Below the pieces are notes generated by a model that saw nothing but the letters and a program-made list of their open reading frames with translations, was not told the origin of the DNA and searched no databases. Shown here piece after piece: positions 7,712 through 15,505 of a stretch of 17,289 nucleotides of DNA. The position numbers were made by a program, and so were the translations under genes. The first letter of the stretch is position 1. Each line of letters begins with the position of its first letter. Origin of the DNA: an uncultured Fretibacterium sp. (lineage in GTDB: Bacteria > Synergistota > Synergistia > Synergistales > Aminobacteriaceae); NCBI GenBank assembly GCA_937899395.1, contig CALBPU010000002.1:1-17289 (forward strand). Reading direction: 5' to 3'.

Positions 7712-8730
7712 TATTTATTCTTTGACCTTATTTTATAATAAAAATTTGGGAAGTAGGATATTATTAACGTTTTGAAAAATAATTCCGGTTCTTTGAAAAT
7801 GAAATGCACACTTGCAAGAATAACATTGCGAATTTTTTTATGATTAAGAGTTTTCGCTGTTTGAGCATAATAATCACGGTCTCCTGACCTTATTGACTGT
7901 TTACAAATTCTTAAAAGTTTTTCAGTGATACAGAATGTCATTACATAATTTCTAATATATTTATCCTGAGTGTGTCTGAGAATGCAGCGTCCAACTCGCC
8001 AATATGATAATACTGCCTGATAATATGTTTTATAATGAAAACGGTCTTTTATTTCAGCGATACTTTGTTGTTCAGAATGATGAATATAAATATAAGGAGC
8101 TTCTTTTATGTATGATACACAAGAGCTTAGGGCAAAAGATTTCATAACAATCTCAAAGTCTTCACATATATAACATTTTTCAGGAAATTTAAGATTGTTT
8201 TTAACTAAAAAATCTCTTCTGAAAATACAGCACCATGCCCCATAAAAACACATTTTATTACTAGCCCAAGCTCTAATAAAATCCTCAGGTTTTTCAAGGG
8301 GATATTCACTAAACATGGAATTATATTCATATCTATTATCTTTTACATAATAGTGTATGAAATCACAAATAGAAATATCAGTATTTTTTTTCTCGGCTTC
8401 ATTGCAAAGGAGCGATACATAATTTTTTTCTACTAAGTCATCATGGTCTACGAATATGACATATTTCCCCTTAGCAGTTTTCAAACCTGTATTTCTTGAG
8501 GCTGATTGTCTTCCGTTTACAGTGCGTTTAATGATTGTAAATTTTCTTCCGCTATTTTCCAAAACTTCCTGAGAAATTTTAACGGTATCATCAGTTGAGG
8601 CATCATTTACTAAAATTATTTCAAGATTTTCGTAATCCTGATTAATAATTGAAGCTAGAGTTTTTGCTATTCTTTTTGCGCCGTTATAAGTCGGAATTAT
8701 TATGCTTACTAATGGCTGTGTGCTAGACAA
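7711..8730 (-). CDS. GT2-family glycosyltransferase, tandem copy 1
   Basis: First of the three 339-residue GT2 enzymes in transcription order. Motifs are PLVSIIIPTYNGAKRIAKTL (6-25), NDASTDDTV, VDHDDLVE (Asp95, Asp97) and CEDFEI (Glu190-Asp191). The start is a TTG at 8730 that lies inside the end of the coiled-coil gene (8-base overlap). It is supported by GAGGT at 8739-8743 with 8-base spacing and by alignment with the other copies' N-termini. The overlap ties its translation to the membrane coiled-coil protein, which may hint that the two work together, though this is inference. It probably transfers a sugar from a nucleotide donor to a lipid-linked or LPS acceptor. Confidence 0.9.
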   Translation of the reverse strand: MSSTQPLVSIIIPTYNGAKRIAKTLASIINQDYENLEIILVNDASTDDTVKISQEVLENSGRKFTIIKRTVNGRQSASRNTGLKTAKGKYVIFVDHDDLVEKNYVSLLCNEAEKKNTDISICDFIHYYVKDNRYEYNSMFSEYPLEKPEDFIRAWASNKMCFYGAWCCIFRRDFLVKNNLKFPEKCYICEDFEIVMKSFALSSCVSYIKEAPYIYIHHSEQQSIAEIKDRFHYKTYYQAVLSYWRVGRCILRHTQDKYIRNYVMTFCITEKLLRICKQSIRSGDRDYYAQTAKTLNHKKIRNVILASVHFIFKEPELFFKTLIISYFPNFYYKIRSKNK

Positions 8731-9214
8731 TTTTTTTTACCTCGAAAATGCTTCTAAGCATGATGTTATTTTCCTCGATTAATCTTTTCACGTCATCAAT
8801 CGTTAATTGAGGTTCACGAATTTTTTCCTTCTTTTCTTTCAGGTCAGCATAGAATTTATTAAAGGCCGGTAAACCTAATAAAATTCCAAACACAACCATA
8901 GCTAAATAAAATCCGTTTCTCAAATCATCTATTCTTTTGTCTAAATCGTCGATTCTATTTGACAAATTGATATTCACACCGTCAACTCGTTCTGATAAAG
9001 CTTTAATATCGCCTCTAATTTCGCTGATTTCAGTTTTGATTTCACTCTTAAACTCGTTCAACTCAGCGTGAAGCCTGTTGAATAACGCCTCCATTTTTGC
9101 ATCAAAAACATCTTGCCTGACATATACGTTCACATCTTCCGAAACTGCTCCGAAAGATACCGATTGAATTAATAATATAAAAAACATCATTATAAAAAAT
9201 TTTTTCATTTTCAT
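8723..9214 (-). CDS. Signal-peptide, coiled-coil, single-membrane-segment protein (paralogue 1)
   Basis: A 163-residue protein not recognised as a named family. Residues 1-22 form a signal peptide (MKMKKFF, a hydrophobic core, then SVSFGA). Next comes SEDVNVYVRQDVFDAKMEAL, nearly identical in the neighbour. Residues 43-98 are a heptad-rich coiled coil (LNEFKSEIKTEISEIRGDI, then LSNRIDDLDKRIDD). A membrane segment spans about 101-121 (GFYLAMVVFGILLGLPAF). The C-terminal tail ends with the conserved DDVKRLIEENNIMLR. The expected topology is a periplasmic coiled coil held by a membrane stem with a short tail inside. The ATG at 9214 has GGAGGT six bases upstream. It has its own extended -10 promoter and overlaps the first GT2 gene by eight bases, so it leads the glycosyltransferase operon. 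A role in envelope organisation is only a guess. Confidence 0.8.
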   Translation of the reverse strand: MKMKKFFIMMFFILLIQSVSFGAVSEDVNVYVRQDVFDAKMEALFNRLHAELNEFKSEIKTEISEIRGDIKALSERVDGVNINLSNRIDDLDKRIDDLRNGFYLAMVVFGILLGLPAFNKFYADLKEKKEKIREPQLTIDDVKRLIEENNIMLRSIFEVKKIV

Positions 9215-9244
9215 TGGAATACCTCCAATTTTTTATTCAGAAAA

Positions 9245-9253
9245 ATTATAGCA
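9245..9253 (-). promoter_or_regulatory. Extended -10 promoter for the coiled-coil/glycosyltransferase operon
   Basis: Read on the minus strand this is TGCTATAAT, a perfect extended -10. It sits 31 bases before the ATG at 9214, and no strong -35 is visible. It would drive the coiled-coil gene and the five glycosyltransferase genes down to 3834. Confidence 0.65.
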
Positions 9254-9270
9254 GTTTTTCATATTAATCT

Positions 9271-9771
9271 TTAGCTTCTTAATAGAGTTTGTCTCAACAT
9301 TATATTATTTTCCTCTATTAACCTTTTCACGTCCTCAAGTGTAAATGAAGGCTCTCGCGATTTTGCTTTATGTTCTTCGTAAAATTTACTGAAAAACGGC
9401 AGCCCTAACAATGTCCCCAATATAACCAATCCTAAATAAAATCCGTTCCGTAAATCATCAATTCTTTTGTCAAGTCCGTCAATCCTTTTGTCAATCCCAT
9501 CAATTCGAGCTGATAATTTTAAGTCAATGGCTTCAATTTTATTTGTCAATTTTGCGTCAAGAGCGTCAATCCGTTCAGAAAGAATCGCGAAATTTTTATC
9601 CATACGTTCGGATAACACTTTTATGTCTCCTCGAATTTCGTTCAACAATGCCTCCATTTTTGCGTCAAATACATCTTGTCTTACGTATACGCTCATGTCC
9701 TCAGAAACTGCGCCTAAACTCATCGACTGCATTAATAATACAAATATAAACGTTGCTAAAATTTTTTTCAT
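9271..9771 (-). CDS. Signal-peptide, coiled-coil, single-membrane-segment protein (paralogue 2)
   Basis: 166 residues, clearly paralogous to the next gene downstream. It has a signal peptide (1-21, ending SMSLGA), then SEDMSVYVRQDVFDAKMEAL. A long coiled coil follows, built of seven-residue units (RIDGIDK, RIDGLDK, RIDDLRN near 89-109). The membrane segment GFYLGLVILGTLLGLPFF spans about 110-128, and the tail contains EDVKRLIEENNIMLRQ. The ends are conserved between the two paralogues while the coil differs in length and register, as expected for a spacer or rod. The DNA encoding the coil has 21-base tandem units. The ATG at 9771 is preceded by AGGAG at 9783-9787 and an extended -10. No family name can be given with confidence. 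Confidence 0.8.
   Translation of the reverse strand: MKKILATFIFVLLMQSMSLGAVSEDMSVYVRQDVFDAKMEALLNEIRGDIKVLSERMDKNFAILSERIDALDAKLTNKIEAIDLKLSARIDGIDKRIDGLDKRIDDLRNGFYLGLVILGTLLGLPFFSKFYEEHKAKSREPSFTLEDVKRLIEENNIMLRQTLLRS
9458..9520. repeat. 21-bp tandem repeat within the coiled-coil gene
   Basis: Units at 9458-9478 and 9479-9499 differ at few positions, and a third, more diverged unit follows at 9500-9520. Each encodes one seven-residue turn pair of the form RIDxxDK, so gain or loss of units would change the rod length without breaking the frame. Confidence 0.65.
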
Positions 9772-9792
9772 GAAATATATTGCTCCTCTCTC

Positions 9793-9801
9793 TGATATAA
9801 T
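9793..9801 (+). promoter_or_regulatory. Extended -10 promoter for the GT4 gene pair
   Basis: TGATATAAT, an extended -10, ends 38 bases before the ATG at 9839. Its predicted start site falls inside the opposing promoter at 9810-9818. No strong -35 was found. Confidence 0.5.
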
Positions 9802-9809
9802 TCGACAAA

Positions 9810-9818
9810 ATTATAACA
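9810..9818 (-). promoter_or_regulatory. Extended -10 promoter for coiled-coil paralogue 2
   Basis: On the minus strand this reads TGTTATAAT, 39 bases before the ATG at 9771. It interlocks with the plus-strand -10 at 9793-9801, so polymerase bound at one site should block the other. Confidence 0.6.
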
Positions 9819-9838
9819 GCTTGGATTGATTTTTAATT

Positions 9839-10834
9839 ATGAAAATTTTACACATCGTTCCTGAATTTCAGGAAGGCGGAGTTGAACGTTATGTGCTTCA
9901 GCTTTGCCAAGAACAAATTAATCACGGCCATGAAATTACTTTAGCTTCGGCAGGCGGTAAGCTCGAAAAATTTTTGCCGAATGAAGTGAAATTTTTGCGC
10001 TTGCCTGTTCAACTCAAAAATCCTTTCACCGTAATTTATTCTGCTGTTAAGCTGGCTAAAATTAATGATTGGAATATTATTCATGCCCATTCAAGAGTTC
10101 CTGCCTGGATTGCATGGTTCGCTTCAAAAATGACTAAAACTAAATGGATTATGACTGCTCATGCTCCTTACTCGTTAAATTTCGGCATTAAACCCTTAAA
10201 ATATGCTTACGGTGTTATATGCGTTTCCGAATCTGTTCAACATTCCCTCGAAAATTTTTTACCTCAAAACACTATCACAATTCCAAACGGCATTAAAAAA
10301 CCGAAATTTTTATGGGAGCAAAAATATTTCCCAGACAACAAAAAATTCTTATATGTAGGCTATCTCGCTAAACGTAAAGGACTTGACACAGCTTTGAAGG
10401 CTCTCGGAAATTTGAAGGATTTTGAATGGACTTTAGATATTTTGGGAGACGGCTCACAGCGTGAGGAGCTTGAAAATTTAGTCGATGAACTCGGCATAAA
10501 TGACCGCGTGAAATTTTACGGTTTTCGTGATGACACTGATAAATTCATGAGCATGGCCGCTTGTCTTTTATTCCCTTCTCGTCAGGAGGGTCTACCATTA
10601 ACTGTTAATGAAGCTCTTGCTGTAGGTCTTCCTGTTTTAGCTTCCGACATTGAGCCTTTAAGACCTTTAGCAAACGGAAAATTAATCCCTGTCGGAGATG
10701 TTGAAGCATGGAGAGAGGCAATTAAAAACGTAATCGAAGGTAAACCCGCAAGCCCTTTATCATCGGAAAAATTAATTACGTTTGAAGAAACTGCAAAAAG
10801 AGTTGAAGATTTTTACAGGAGCGTTTTAAGTTGA
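9839..10834 (+). CDS. GT4-family glycosyltransferase
   Basis: Retaining GT-B fold glycosyltransferase of 331 residues. The N-terminal glycine-rich loop is EFQEGGVERYVLQL (residues 9-22), next comes the acceptor-side HAHSRVPAW region, and the C-terminal donor domain opens with LYVGYLAKRKGLD (171-183). The GT4 E-x7-E motif is Glu250 and Glu258 within SRQEGLPLTVNEAL. There is no signal peptide or membrane segment, so it should work on lipid-linked or LPS-core acceptors at the inner leaflet. The ribosome binding site is weak (TTGGATTG). The gene is read away from the coiled-coil/GT2 operon, and its last codon bases TTGA overlap the TTG start of a second GT4 gene. At 331 residues it is slightly short for the family but complete. 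Confidence 0.92.
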   Translation: MKILHIVPEFQEGGVERYVLQLCQEQINHGHEITLASAGGKLEKFLPNEVKFLRLPVQLKNPFTVIYSAVKLAKINDWNIIHAHSRVPAWIAWFASKMTKTKWIMTAHAPYSLNFGIKPLKYAYGVICVSESVQHSLENFLPQNTITIPNGIKKPKFLWEQKYFPDNKKFLYVGYLAKRKGLDTALKALGNLKDFEWTLDILGDGSQREELENLVDELGINDRVKFYGFRDDTDKFMSMAACLLFPSRQEGLPLTVNEALAVGLPVLASDIEPLRPLANGKLIPVGDVEAWREAIKNVIEGKPASPLSSEKLITFEETAKRVEDFYRSVLS

Positions 10835-11937
10835 GAGTTTTACATTACGTTGACGCTGAAAATATTTCGTGGGCTGTTCCGTATATTGAACACATAAAAT
10901 CTCTTGAAGCATTTAATATTGAAGGTGCTTTATTGTGCCGAAAGGGCGGTGAACTTGAAAGGCTTGCGACCGAAAATAGTATTACAGTTTTCACATGGAA
11001 GCCTTTAATTTCAAATTTGCCTTTTATATCTCCGAGTTTCGTTAAGGCAGTGAAAAAATTTAATCCCGATATTATTCACACAAGATTATCTTCAGCGTCA
11101 GGTATTGCAGGATATTGGAAAAATTTTCATCATGTCCCTGTCATTTCAACTTTCGATAAACCTGCTAAAGCAAAATATTATTCTCATTCGGATTTTTGCA
11201 TATCATGCGCTGAATGGCTCAAAAATTACATGGTCAATATTCAAAGAATTAACGAGAAAAAAATCACGGTCATTCATAATCCCGTAAACTCTGAAAAATT
11301 TTCACGCAATGAAAATATCCGTAATAATTTCAGAAAAATTTTAGGATTATCAGACGATGATATTTTATTTTCAGGAATGGGAATTTATATTTATCGTAAA
11401 GGCTTTGACGTTTTGATAAGGGCTTTTGCGAAAGTTAAGGATTTATACAAAGGTGAAAAAAAATTAAACCTTGCTTTAATCGGAGCTGAAGGTGAAAAAG
11501 GCATGAGAGAAAATTATTTGAGGCTTGCAAACGAACTCAACATAAAAATTATAATGCCTGAAAAATTCGTTGATGATGTTAAAAAATGGCTGTGGGCTTC
11601 TGATGTTTTTGTTATGCCTTCAAGAGAAGAAGGTTTCAGCATAGCGTTGCTTGAAGGATTAGCTTCGGGACTTCCTGTTATAGTATCTGACATCGAACCT
11701 TTTACCGAAATTATTTCACATGAAAAAAATAACGGCCTTATTGCTGAAAAAGATAATCCCGAAAGTTTTGCTGAAAAAATGTTGAAAATGTTAGAGATTG
11801 GAGAAAAAGGGCGAAAAATTTTTGTCTCAAATTCCTTGAACATGATCGAAAAAAATTTCACCCTTGAAGCTGCTGCACGAAAAACTTTTGAAGTTTATGA
11901 ATTTATGATTTCAAAATCCATTCGGCAGCCCTTTTAG
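10831..11937 (+). CDS. GT4-family glycosyltransferase
   Basis: 368-residue GT-B enzyme that starts at a TTG overlapping the previous stop by four bases (TTGA). The N-terminus MRVLHYVDAENISWAVPYIE is the usual first strand plus loop, though the glycine-rich GG is replaced by ISWAVPY. The donor domain has GIYIYRKGFDVLIRAF (about 184-199), VFVMPSREEGFSIALLEGL with the E-x7-E pair Glu267/Glu275, and VIVSDIEPF. It shares only general GT4 features with its upstream partner, so the two probably add different sugars of the same glycan. The last 35 bases overlap the end of the opposing ELM1-like gene, leaving no room for a separate terminator. Confidence 0.9.
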   Translation: MRVLHYVDAENISWAVPYIEHIKSLEAFNIEGALLCRKGGELERLATENSITVFTWKPLISNLPFISPSFVKAVKKFNPDIIHTRLSSASGIAGYWKNFHHVPVISTFDKPAKAKYYSHSDFCISCAEWLKNYMVNIQRINEKKITVIHNPVNSEKFSRNENIRNNFRKILGLSDDDILFSGMGIYIYRKGFDVLIRAFAKVKDLYKGEKKLNLALIGAEGEKGMRENYLRLANELNIKIIMPEKFVDDVKKWLWASDVFVMPSREEGFSIALLEGLASGLPVIVSDIEPFTEIISHEKNNGLIAEKDNPESFAEKMLKMLEIGEKGRKIFVSNSLNMIEKNFTLEAAARKTFEVYEFMISKSIRQPF

Positions 11938-12964
11938 CTTCGTTAAAATCCTTGTTGTGTTTTTGGTGAGGCTCGCTTAAAAATTTCTCAAAATCAGGGA
12001 CTTCTCCTAAATCTTCAATAAGTCCCTTCATTATCATCTTGTCAAACATCTCGTCAAATCTTTTCGTGCCGCCTCCGAAAATCTTTTTCCAAAATCCGAT
12101 CTTCTTCGGAACTCGTATTAATCCGACTTTGAAGCCTGCTGTTACAGCCTCCGACACCATCGAAACACTGTCTTCCGTAACACAAACATGTGTGGAAGCT
12201 CCGAGAAATGCCGTTACTGCATTCACGCTGGGATTTCGCGATAATAAAAGCATGTAGCCCGTTGAAGGATTATCAGCAAAAAGTTTCTCAATTTTATTTT
12301 CAAGTTCATCACCGCTTCGTCTTGAAGTTGTGATTAAAACTGTTGTGTTATCAATATATCTCACAGGTCCTAAAACATCTTCAGCCCATTTAGCATTGGG
12401 TTTGTAATTAGCATCGCTTCCGCCAATTAATAAAGCGATTGTTTTAGCTTTGAAATTTTTTTCCCTGAAAAATCTTTCCGCCGTTACTTTAGTTTCTTCA
12501 ACATAAATGTGATTTGGTGCTCCTAATGTTGTTAAAATTTTTGGGTCATTAGGATCATATTTATCATGGTCTGGAACTATCGCAAAATCAAACGGTTTTG
12601 TTCCCAAAACTGAAGGGGTCATAATTACCGCAGCTTTGTTCCCTGTCGCCTTTGCCAATGCTAAACAAAACGGGGCTGCAGAACTTCCTGCCGAAATAAA
12701 AAGAGTATCGGGTTTATAACGTCCTGTTGTAATTCCAAAAGTCTTTAACCATTTTTTAGCGTAATTCGGACTTGCGGAAGGAAGTTTTCGAGCGAAAATT
12801 TTCAGCATCATAAACTTTTTCATACCCGAAATTTTCGGAAGTTTTAACGGGTCTTCTAATTTTACATTACTAAGTTTGCTAATCCATATTGCTATTCCCA
12901 GCGACTGATGATAATGCCCACGAATATTATCGCTGACTATCATAACATGCTTAAATTCCGGCAT
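11903..12964 (-). CDS. ELM1/GtrOC1-like putative glycosyltransferase (DUF1022)
   Basis: 353-residue protein of the Mito_fiss_Elm1 (PF06258) group, named after plant ELM1, whose bacterial members are regarded as GT-B-like enzymes near LPS genes. Visible family marks are VSDNIRGHYHQSLGIA at the N-terminus (10-25), LFISAGSSAAP (88-98), LLIGGSDANYKP (178-189), LITTSRRSGDE (210-220) and VTEDSVSMVSEA (262-273). The last two are the most characteristic. There is no membrane segment. It starts 14 bases inside the end of kdsB, so it belongs to the KDO operon as the last gene. A role in moving KDO or another sugar onto lipid A/LPS core is plausible from context but unproven. Its 3' end overlaps the converging GT4 gene. 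Confidence 0.88.
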   Translation of the reverse strand: MPEFKHVMIVSDNIRGHYHQSLGIAIWISKLSNVKLEDPLKLPKISGMKKFMMLKIFARKLPSASPNYAKKWLKTFGITTGRYKPDTLFISAGSSAAPFCLALAKATGNKAAVIMTPSVLGTKPFDFAIVPDHDKYDPNDPKILTTLGAPNHIYVEETKVTAERFFREKNFKAKTIALLIGGSDANYKPNAKWAEDVLGPVRYIDNTTVLITTSRRSGDELENKIEKLFADNPSTGYMLLLSRNPSVNAVTAFLGASTHVCVTEDSVSMVSEAVTAGFKVGLIRVPKKIGFWKKIFGGGTKRFDEMFDKMIMKGLIEDLGEVPDFEKFLSEPHQKHNKDFNEAKRAAEWILKS

Positions 12965-13676
12965 TTAGAATCTCTCTCACTTTCACTAAATCTTCAGGAG
13001 TATCTACTCCTATGCTTTCATGTTTGCATTTTGTAACACATACTTTTATTTTATAACCGTGTTCAAGAATTTTTAACTGCTCTAAACTTTCGGCCTCGCT
13101 TAAAGGAGTGTTTGAAAGTTTCACATATTTACGCAGAAAATTAATTCCGTAACCATAAATTCCGATGTGCTGATAAATCGGTAAATTATTTTGATTTCGT
13201 TTATAAGGTATTAATGACCGCGAAAAATAAATTGCGTCGTTATCCTGAGACAAAACAACTTTAACGATATTCGGATTATTAAAATCCTCGTGAAGTTCCC
13301 TGCATAAAGTCGCGCAATAATTATCTTCCAGCAATCCGCAAATTTCATCAATCATTAAAGGGTCTAATAACGGTTCATCGCCTTGAATATTCACAACTGC
13401 GTCAACATCGTTGAAATTTTTCACAGCCTGTTCACATCTTGATGTTCCGTTCGGTAAATCCGAATCCGTCATAACGGCCTTTCCTCCGAAACTTTTAACG
13501 CAATCAAAAATTCTTTCGTCATCAGTTGCAACAATGACATCATATAAATTTTTCGACAGCTTTGAACGTTCGTATACATATCGGATCATGGGTTTTCCTG
13601 AAATTTCCGCTAAAGGTTTTCCGGGAAATCTTGATGAAGCGAAACGAGCCGGAATTATTCCTAAAATTTTTTTCAT
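12951..13676 (-). CDS. kdsB: 3-deoxy-manno-octulosonate cytidylyltransferase (CMP-KDO synthetase)
   Basis: Activates KDO with CTP to give CMP-KDO, the donor used by KDO transferases on lipid A. The 241 residues match the normal KdsB length. The CTP-binding signature is IIPARFASSRFPGKPL (7-22, with Arg11 and Lys20), followed by VATDDERI, LPNGTSRCEQA and VNIQGDEPLLDP, whose Asp100 is the metal ligand. Near the end ESIGVDTPEDLVKVRE is the typical KdsB C-terminus. The ATG lies two bases after the kdsD stop, with the next gene overlapping its end. Placement after kdsA and kdsD puts three KDO steps in one transcript. Confidence 0.97.
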   Translation of the reverse strand: MKKILGIIPARFASSRFPGKPLAEISGKPMIRYVYERSKLSKNLYDVIVATDDERIFDCVKSFGGKAVMTDSDLPNGTSRCEQAVKNFNDVDAVVNIQGDEPLLDPLMIDEICGLLEDNYCATLCRELHEDFNNPNIVKVVLSQDNDAIYFSRSLIPYKRNQNNLPIYQHIGIYGYGINFLRKYVKLSNTPLSEAESLEQLKILEHGYKIKVCVTKCKHESIGVDTPEDLVKVREILNAGI

Positions 13677-13678
13677 GG

Positions 13679-14656
13679 TTAAGCTATACCTGCCTTTAAT
13701 AATTCGTGAATGTGAACGATACCTACGGGCTTATTATTTTCGACGGCAATTAAAACGCTGATCTCTTTTTCTTCCATAATTCGAACTGCTTCAGCAGCTA
13801 AAGCATCAGGGCTGATTATTTTGGGATTTTTAGTCATAGCGTTTTCAATTTTAGTGTTAAAAGAATCGTTGCCAGATTTTTCCATTAAGCGTCTTAAATC
13901 ACCGTCCGTGAAAATTCCGACAAGATTATTATTTTCATCAATAACGCATGTTGCCCCGTAACCTTTTCCCGTTATAACAAACAGAGCCTCTTTAACCGTA
14001 ACTCCCTTTTTTACGACGGGTAATTGTTCTCCTTTTCCCATCACATCTTTAACTCTCGTCAATAATTTTTTCCCTAAAGCTCCTCCGGGGTGAAAGAATG
14101 CGAAGTCCTCACGTTTAATTTCCCTTAAAATCGTAACTATTGCTGCAAGTGCATCACCTATAACTAATTCAAGGGTAGTGCTGCTCATCGGAGCAAGCTG
14201 TAAAGGGTCTCCTTCGCTTTCAACATGAGCGTTCAAAATTATGTCGGCATGTTTTGCCAGAGGTGAAGAGAGTGAACCTGTTATAGCAATCATTTTTGCT
14301 CCGAGCCTGCTGAAGTTCGGAAGCAGTGAAACTATTTCGGAAGAAGCTCCGCTGTTGCTGATGAACAAACCGACATCTTCACGCCTGACCATTCCTAAAT
14401 CACCGTGATGAGCTTCAGCGGCATGAAGGAAAAATGACGGTGTTCCAAGTGAGGCAAGTGTAGCGGAAATTTTGCGGCCTACATGTCCCGATTTTCCTAA
14501 ACCGACAACAACAACTCGTCCTTCACATGAAAAAATAAGTCTTGCAGCATTTACGATTTCAAGATTAAGATTTTTTGAAGCATTTAAGATTTCGTTTGCT
14601 TCAGTGAGCATTAAATTTTTCGCAGCATTTAATAGTTCATCGTCTGAATGTTTCAC
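13679..14656 (-). CDS. kdsD: Arabinose-5-phosphate isomerase (KdsD/KpsF type)
   Basis: Converts ribulose-5-phosphate to arabinose-5-phosphate, the first committed precursor of KDO. It has 325 residues with the standard layout. The SIS domain (about 35-185) contains VVGLGKSGHVGRKISATLAS, HAAEAHHGDLGM and ISNSGASSE. Two CBS domains follow (about 205-262 and 270-325: GIFTDGDLRRLM, then ISVLIAVENNKPVGIVHIHELL). The start is GTG at 14656, directly after the kdsA stop, with GAGAAGAAG upstream as ribosome binding site. It could also be called kpsF, but its position between kdsA and kdsB argues for general KDO synthesis. The leader helix contains a repeated LNAxKNL pattern, probably without functional meaning. 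Confidence 0.96.
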   Translation of the reverse strand: MKHSDDELLNAAKNLMLTEANEILNASKNLNLEIVNAARLIFSCEGRVVVVGLGKSGHVGRKISATLASLGTPSFFLHAAEAHHGDLGMVRREDVGLFISNSGASSEIVSLLPNFSRLGAKMIAITGSLSSPLAKHADIILNAHVESEGDPLQLAPMSSTTLELVIGDALAAIVTILREIKREDFAFFHPGGALGKKLLTRVKDVMGKGEQLPVVKKGVTVKEALFVITGKGYGATCVIDENNNLVGIFTDGDLRRLMEKSGNDSFNTKIENAMTKNPKIISPDALAAEAVRIMEEKEISVLIAVENNKPVGIVHIHELLKAGIA

Positions 14657-14657
14657 T

Positions 14658-15500
14658 TTAATTTGCTTCTTCTCCCAAAAATTTTTGAGCTGTGTTATGA
14701 ATGGCTAAAACTTCGTCTAAAAATTTTCCCATTTGATCTAAAGGGATCATATTAGGGCCGTCACTGAGAGCTTCTTTAGGGTTAGGGTGAGTTTCAGCAA
14801 ATACTCCGTCAATTCCTACTGCTGCTGCTGCTCTTGAAAGAGGAAAAGCTAATTTGTAATTTCCTCCGCTTGCTCCTCCTAAACCTCCGGGCTGCTGTGC
14901 GCTGTGAGTTGCATCGAAAATTATCGGATAACCGAAATCACTCATAGTATGCAATCCTGTCATATCCACAACTAACCTGTGATAGCCCATTGAAGTACCT
15001 CGTTCGCAAATTATTACGTTATCATTTCCGGCTTCCCTGCATTTCGCAACAGCATAAATCATATCTTCAGGAGCTAGGAACTGAGCCTTTTTGATGTTAA
15101 TAATTTTTCCTGTTTTTGCTGCTGCTACCAATAAATCCGTCTGTCTGCATAAAAACGCAGGGATTTGAATAACATCGACAACTTCACCGACGGGTTGAGC
15201 CTGATAACTTTCGTGAATATCCGTTAAAATCGGAACATCGACGATGGTTTTAATTTCGGCCAATTGTTCAATACCTTTTTCAAGTCCCGGACCTCTCCAA
15301 GCATGTACTGAAGTTCGATTTGCTTTGTCAAAAGAAGCTTTGAAGATGTATAAAAGCCCTCTTTCATCACAAAGATATTTCATTGTTTTAGCAACACGGA
15401 TTCCGAGTTCGAGGTTTTCAAGTGAGCAAGGCCCCGCAATAACAGCGAGGCTCCCGTCACCAATAAATTTTCCGTTGATGTAATATTTTTTCTTACTCAA
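14658..15500 (-). CDS. kdsA: 3-deoxy-8-phosphooctulonate synthase (KDO-8-P synthase)
   Basis: Condenses PEP with arabinose-5-phosphate to KDO-8-phosphate. 280 residues, the usual length. Key motifs are VIAGPCSLEN (Cys25), FKASFDKANRTS, HAWRGPGLE, TDIHESYQAQPV, QIPAFLCRQTDLL and IFDATHSAQQPGG. The presence of AGPC, rather than the GGMN seen in the E. coli enzyme, puts it in the metal-dependent class, where this Cys binds the metal. The start is TTG at 15500, five bases after the aldolase stop. No strong Shine-Dalgarno is visible, so it may depend on coupled translation. Reading continues directly into kdsD. Confidence 0.97.
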   Translation of the reverse strand: MSKKKYYINGKFIGDGSLAVIAGPCSLENLELGIRVAKTMKYLCDERGLLYIFKASFDKANRTSVHAWRGPGLEKGIEQLAEIKTIVDVPILTDIHESYQAQPVGEVVDVIQIPAFLCRQTDLLVAAAKTGKIINIKKAQFLAPEDMIYAVAKCREAGNDNVIICERGTSMGYHRLVVDMTGLHTMSDFGYPIIFDATHSAQQPGGLGGASGGNYKLAFPLSRAAAAVGIDGVFAETHPNPKEALSDGPNMIPLDQMGKFLDEVLAIHNTAQKFLGEEAN

Positions 15501-15505
15501 TTTCT

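Noticed and set aside
9467..9829. Plus-strand open frame of 120 codons across the coiled-coil gene and promoter region
   Set aside because: It is the complement of the repetitive coiled-coil gene, which has a signal peptide, ribosome binding site and paralogue on the minus strand.
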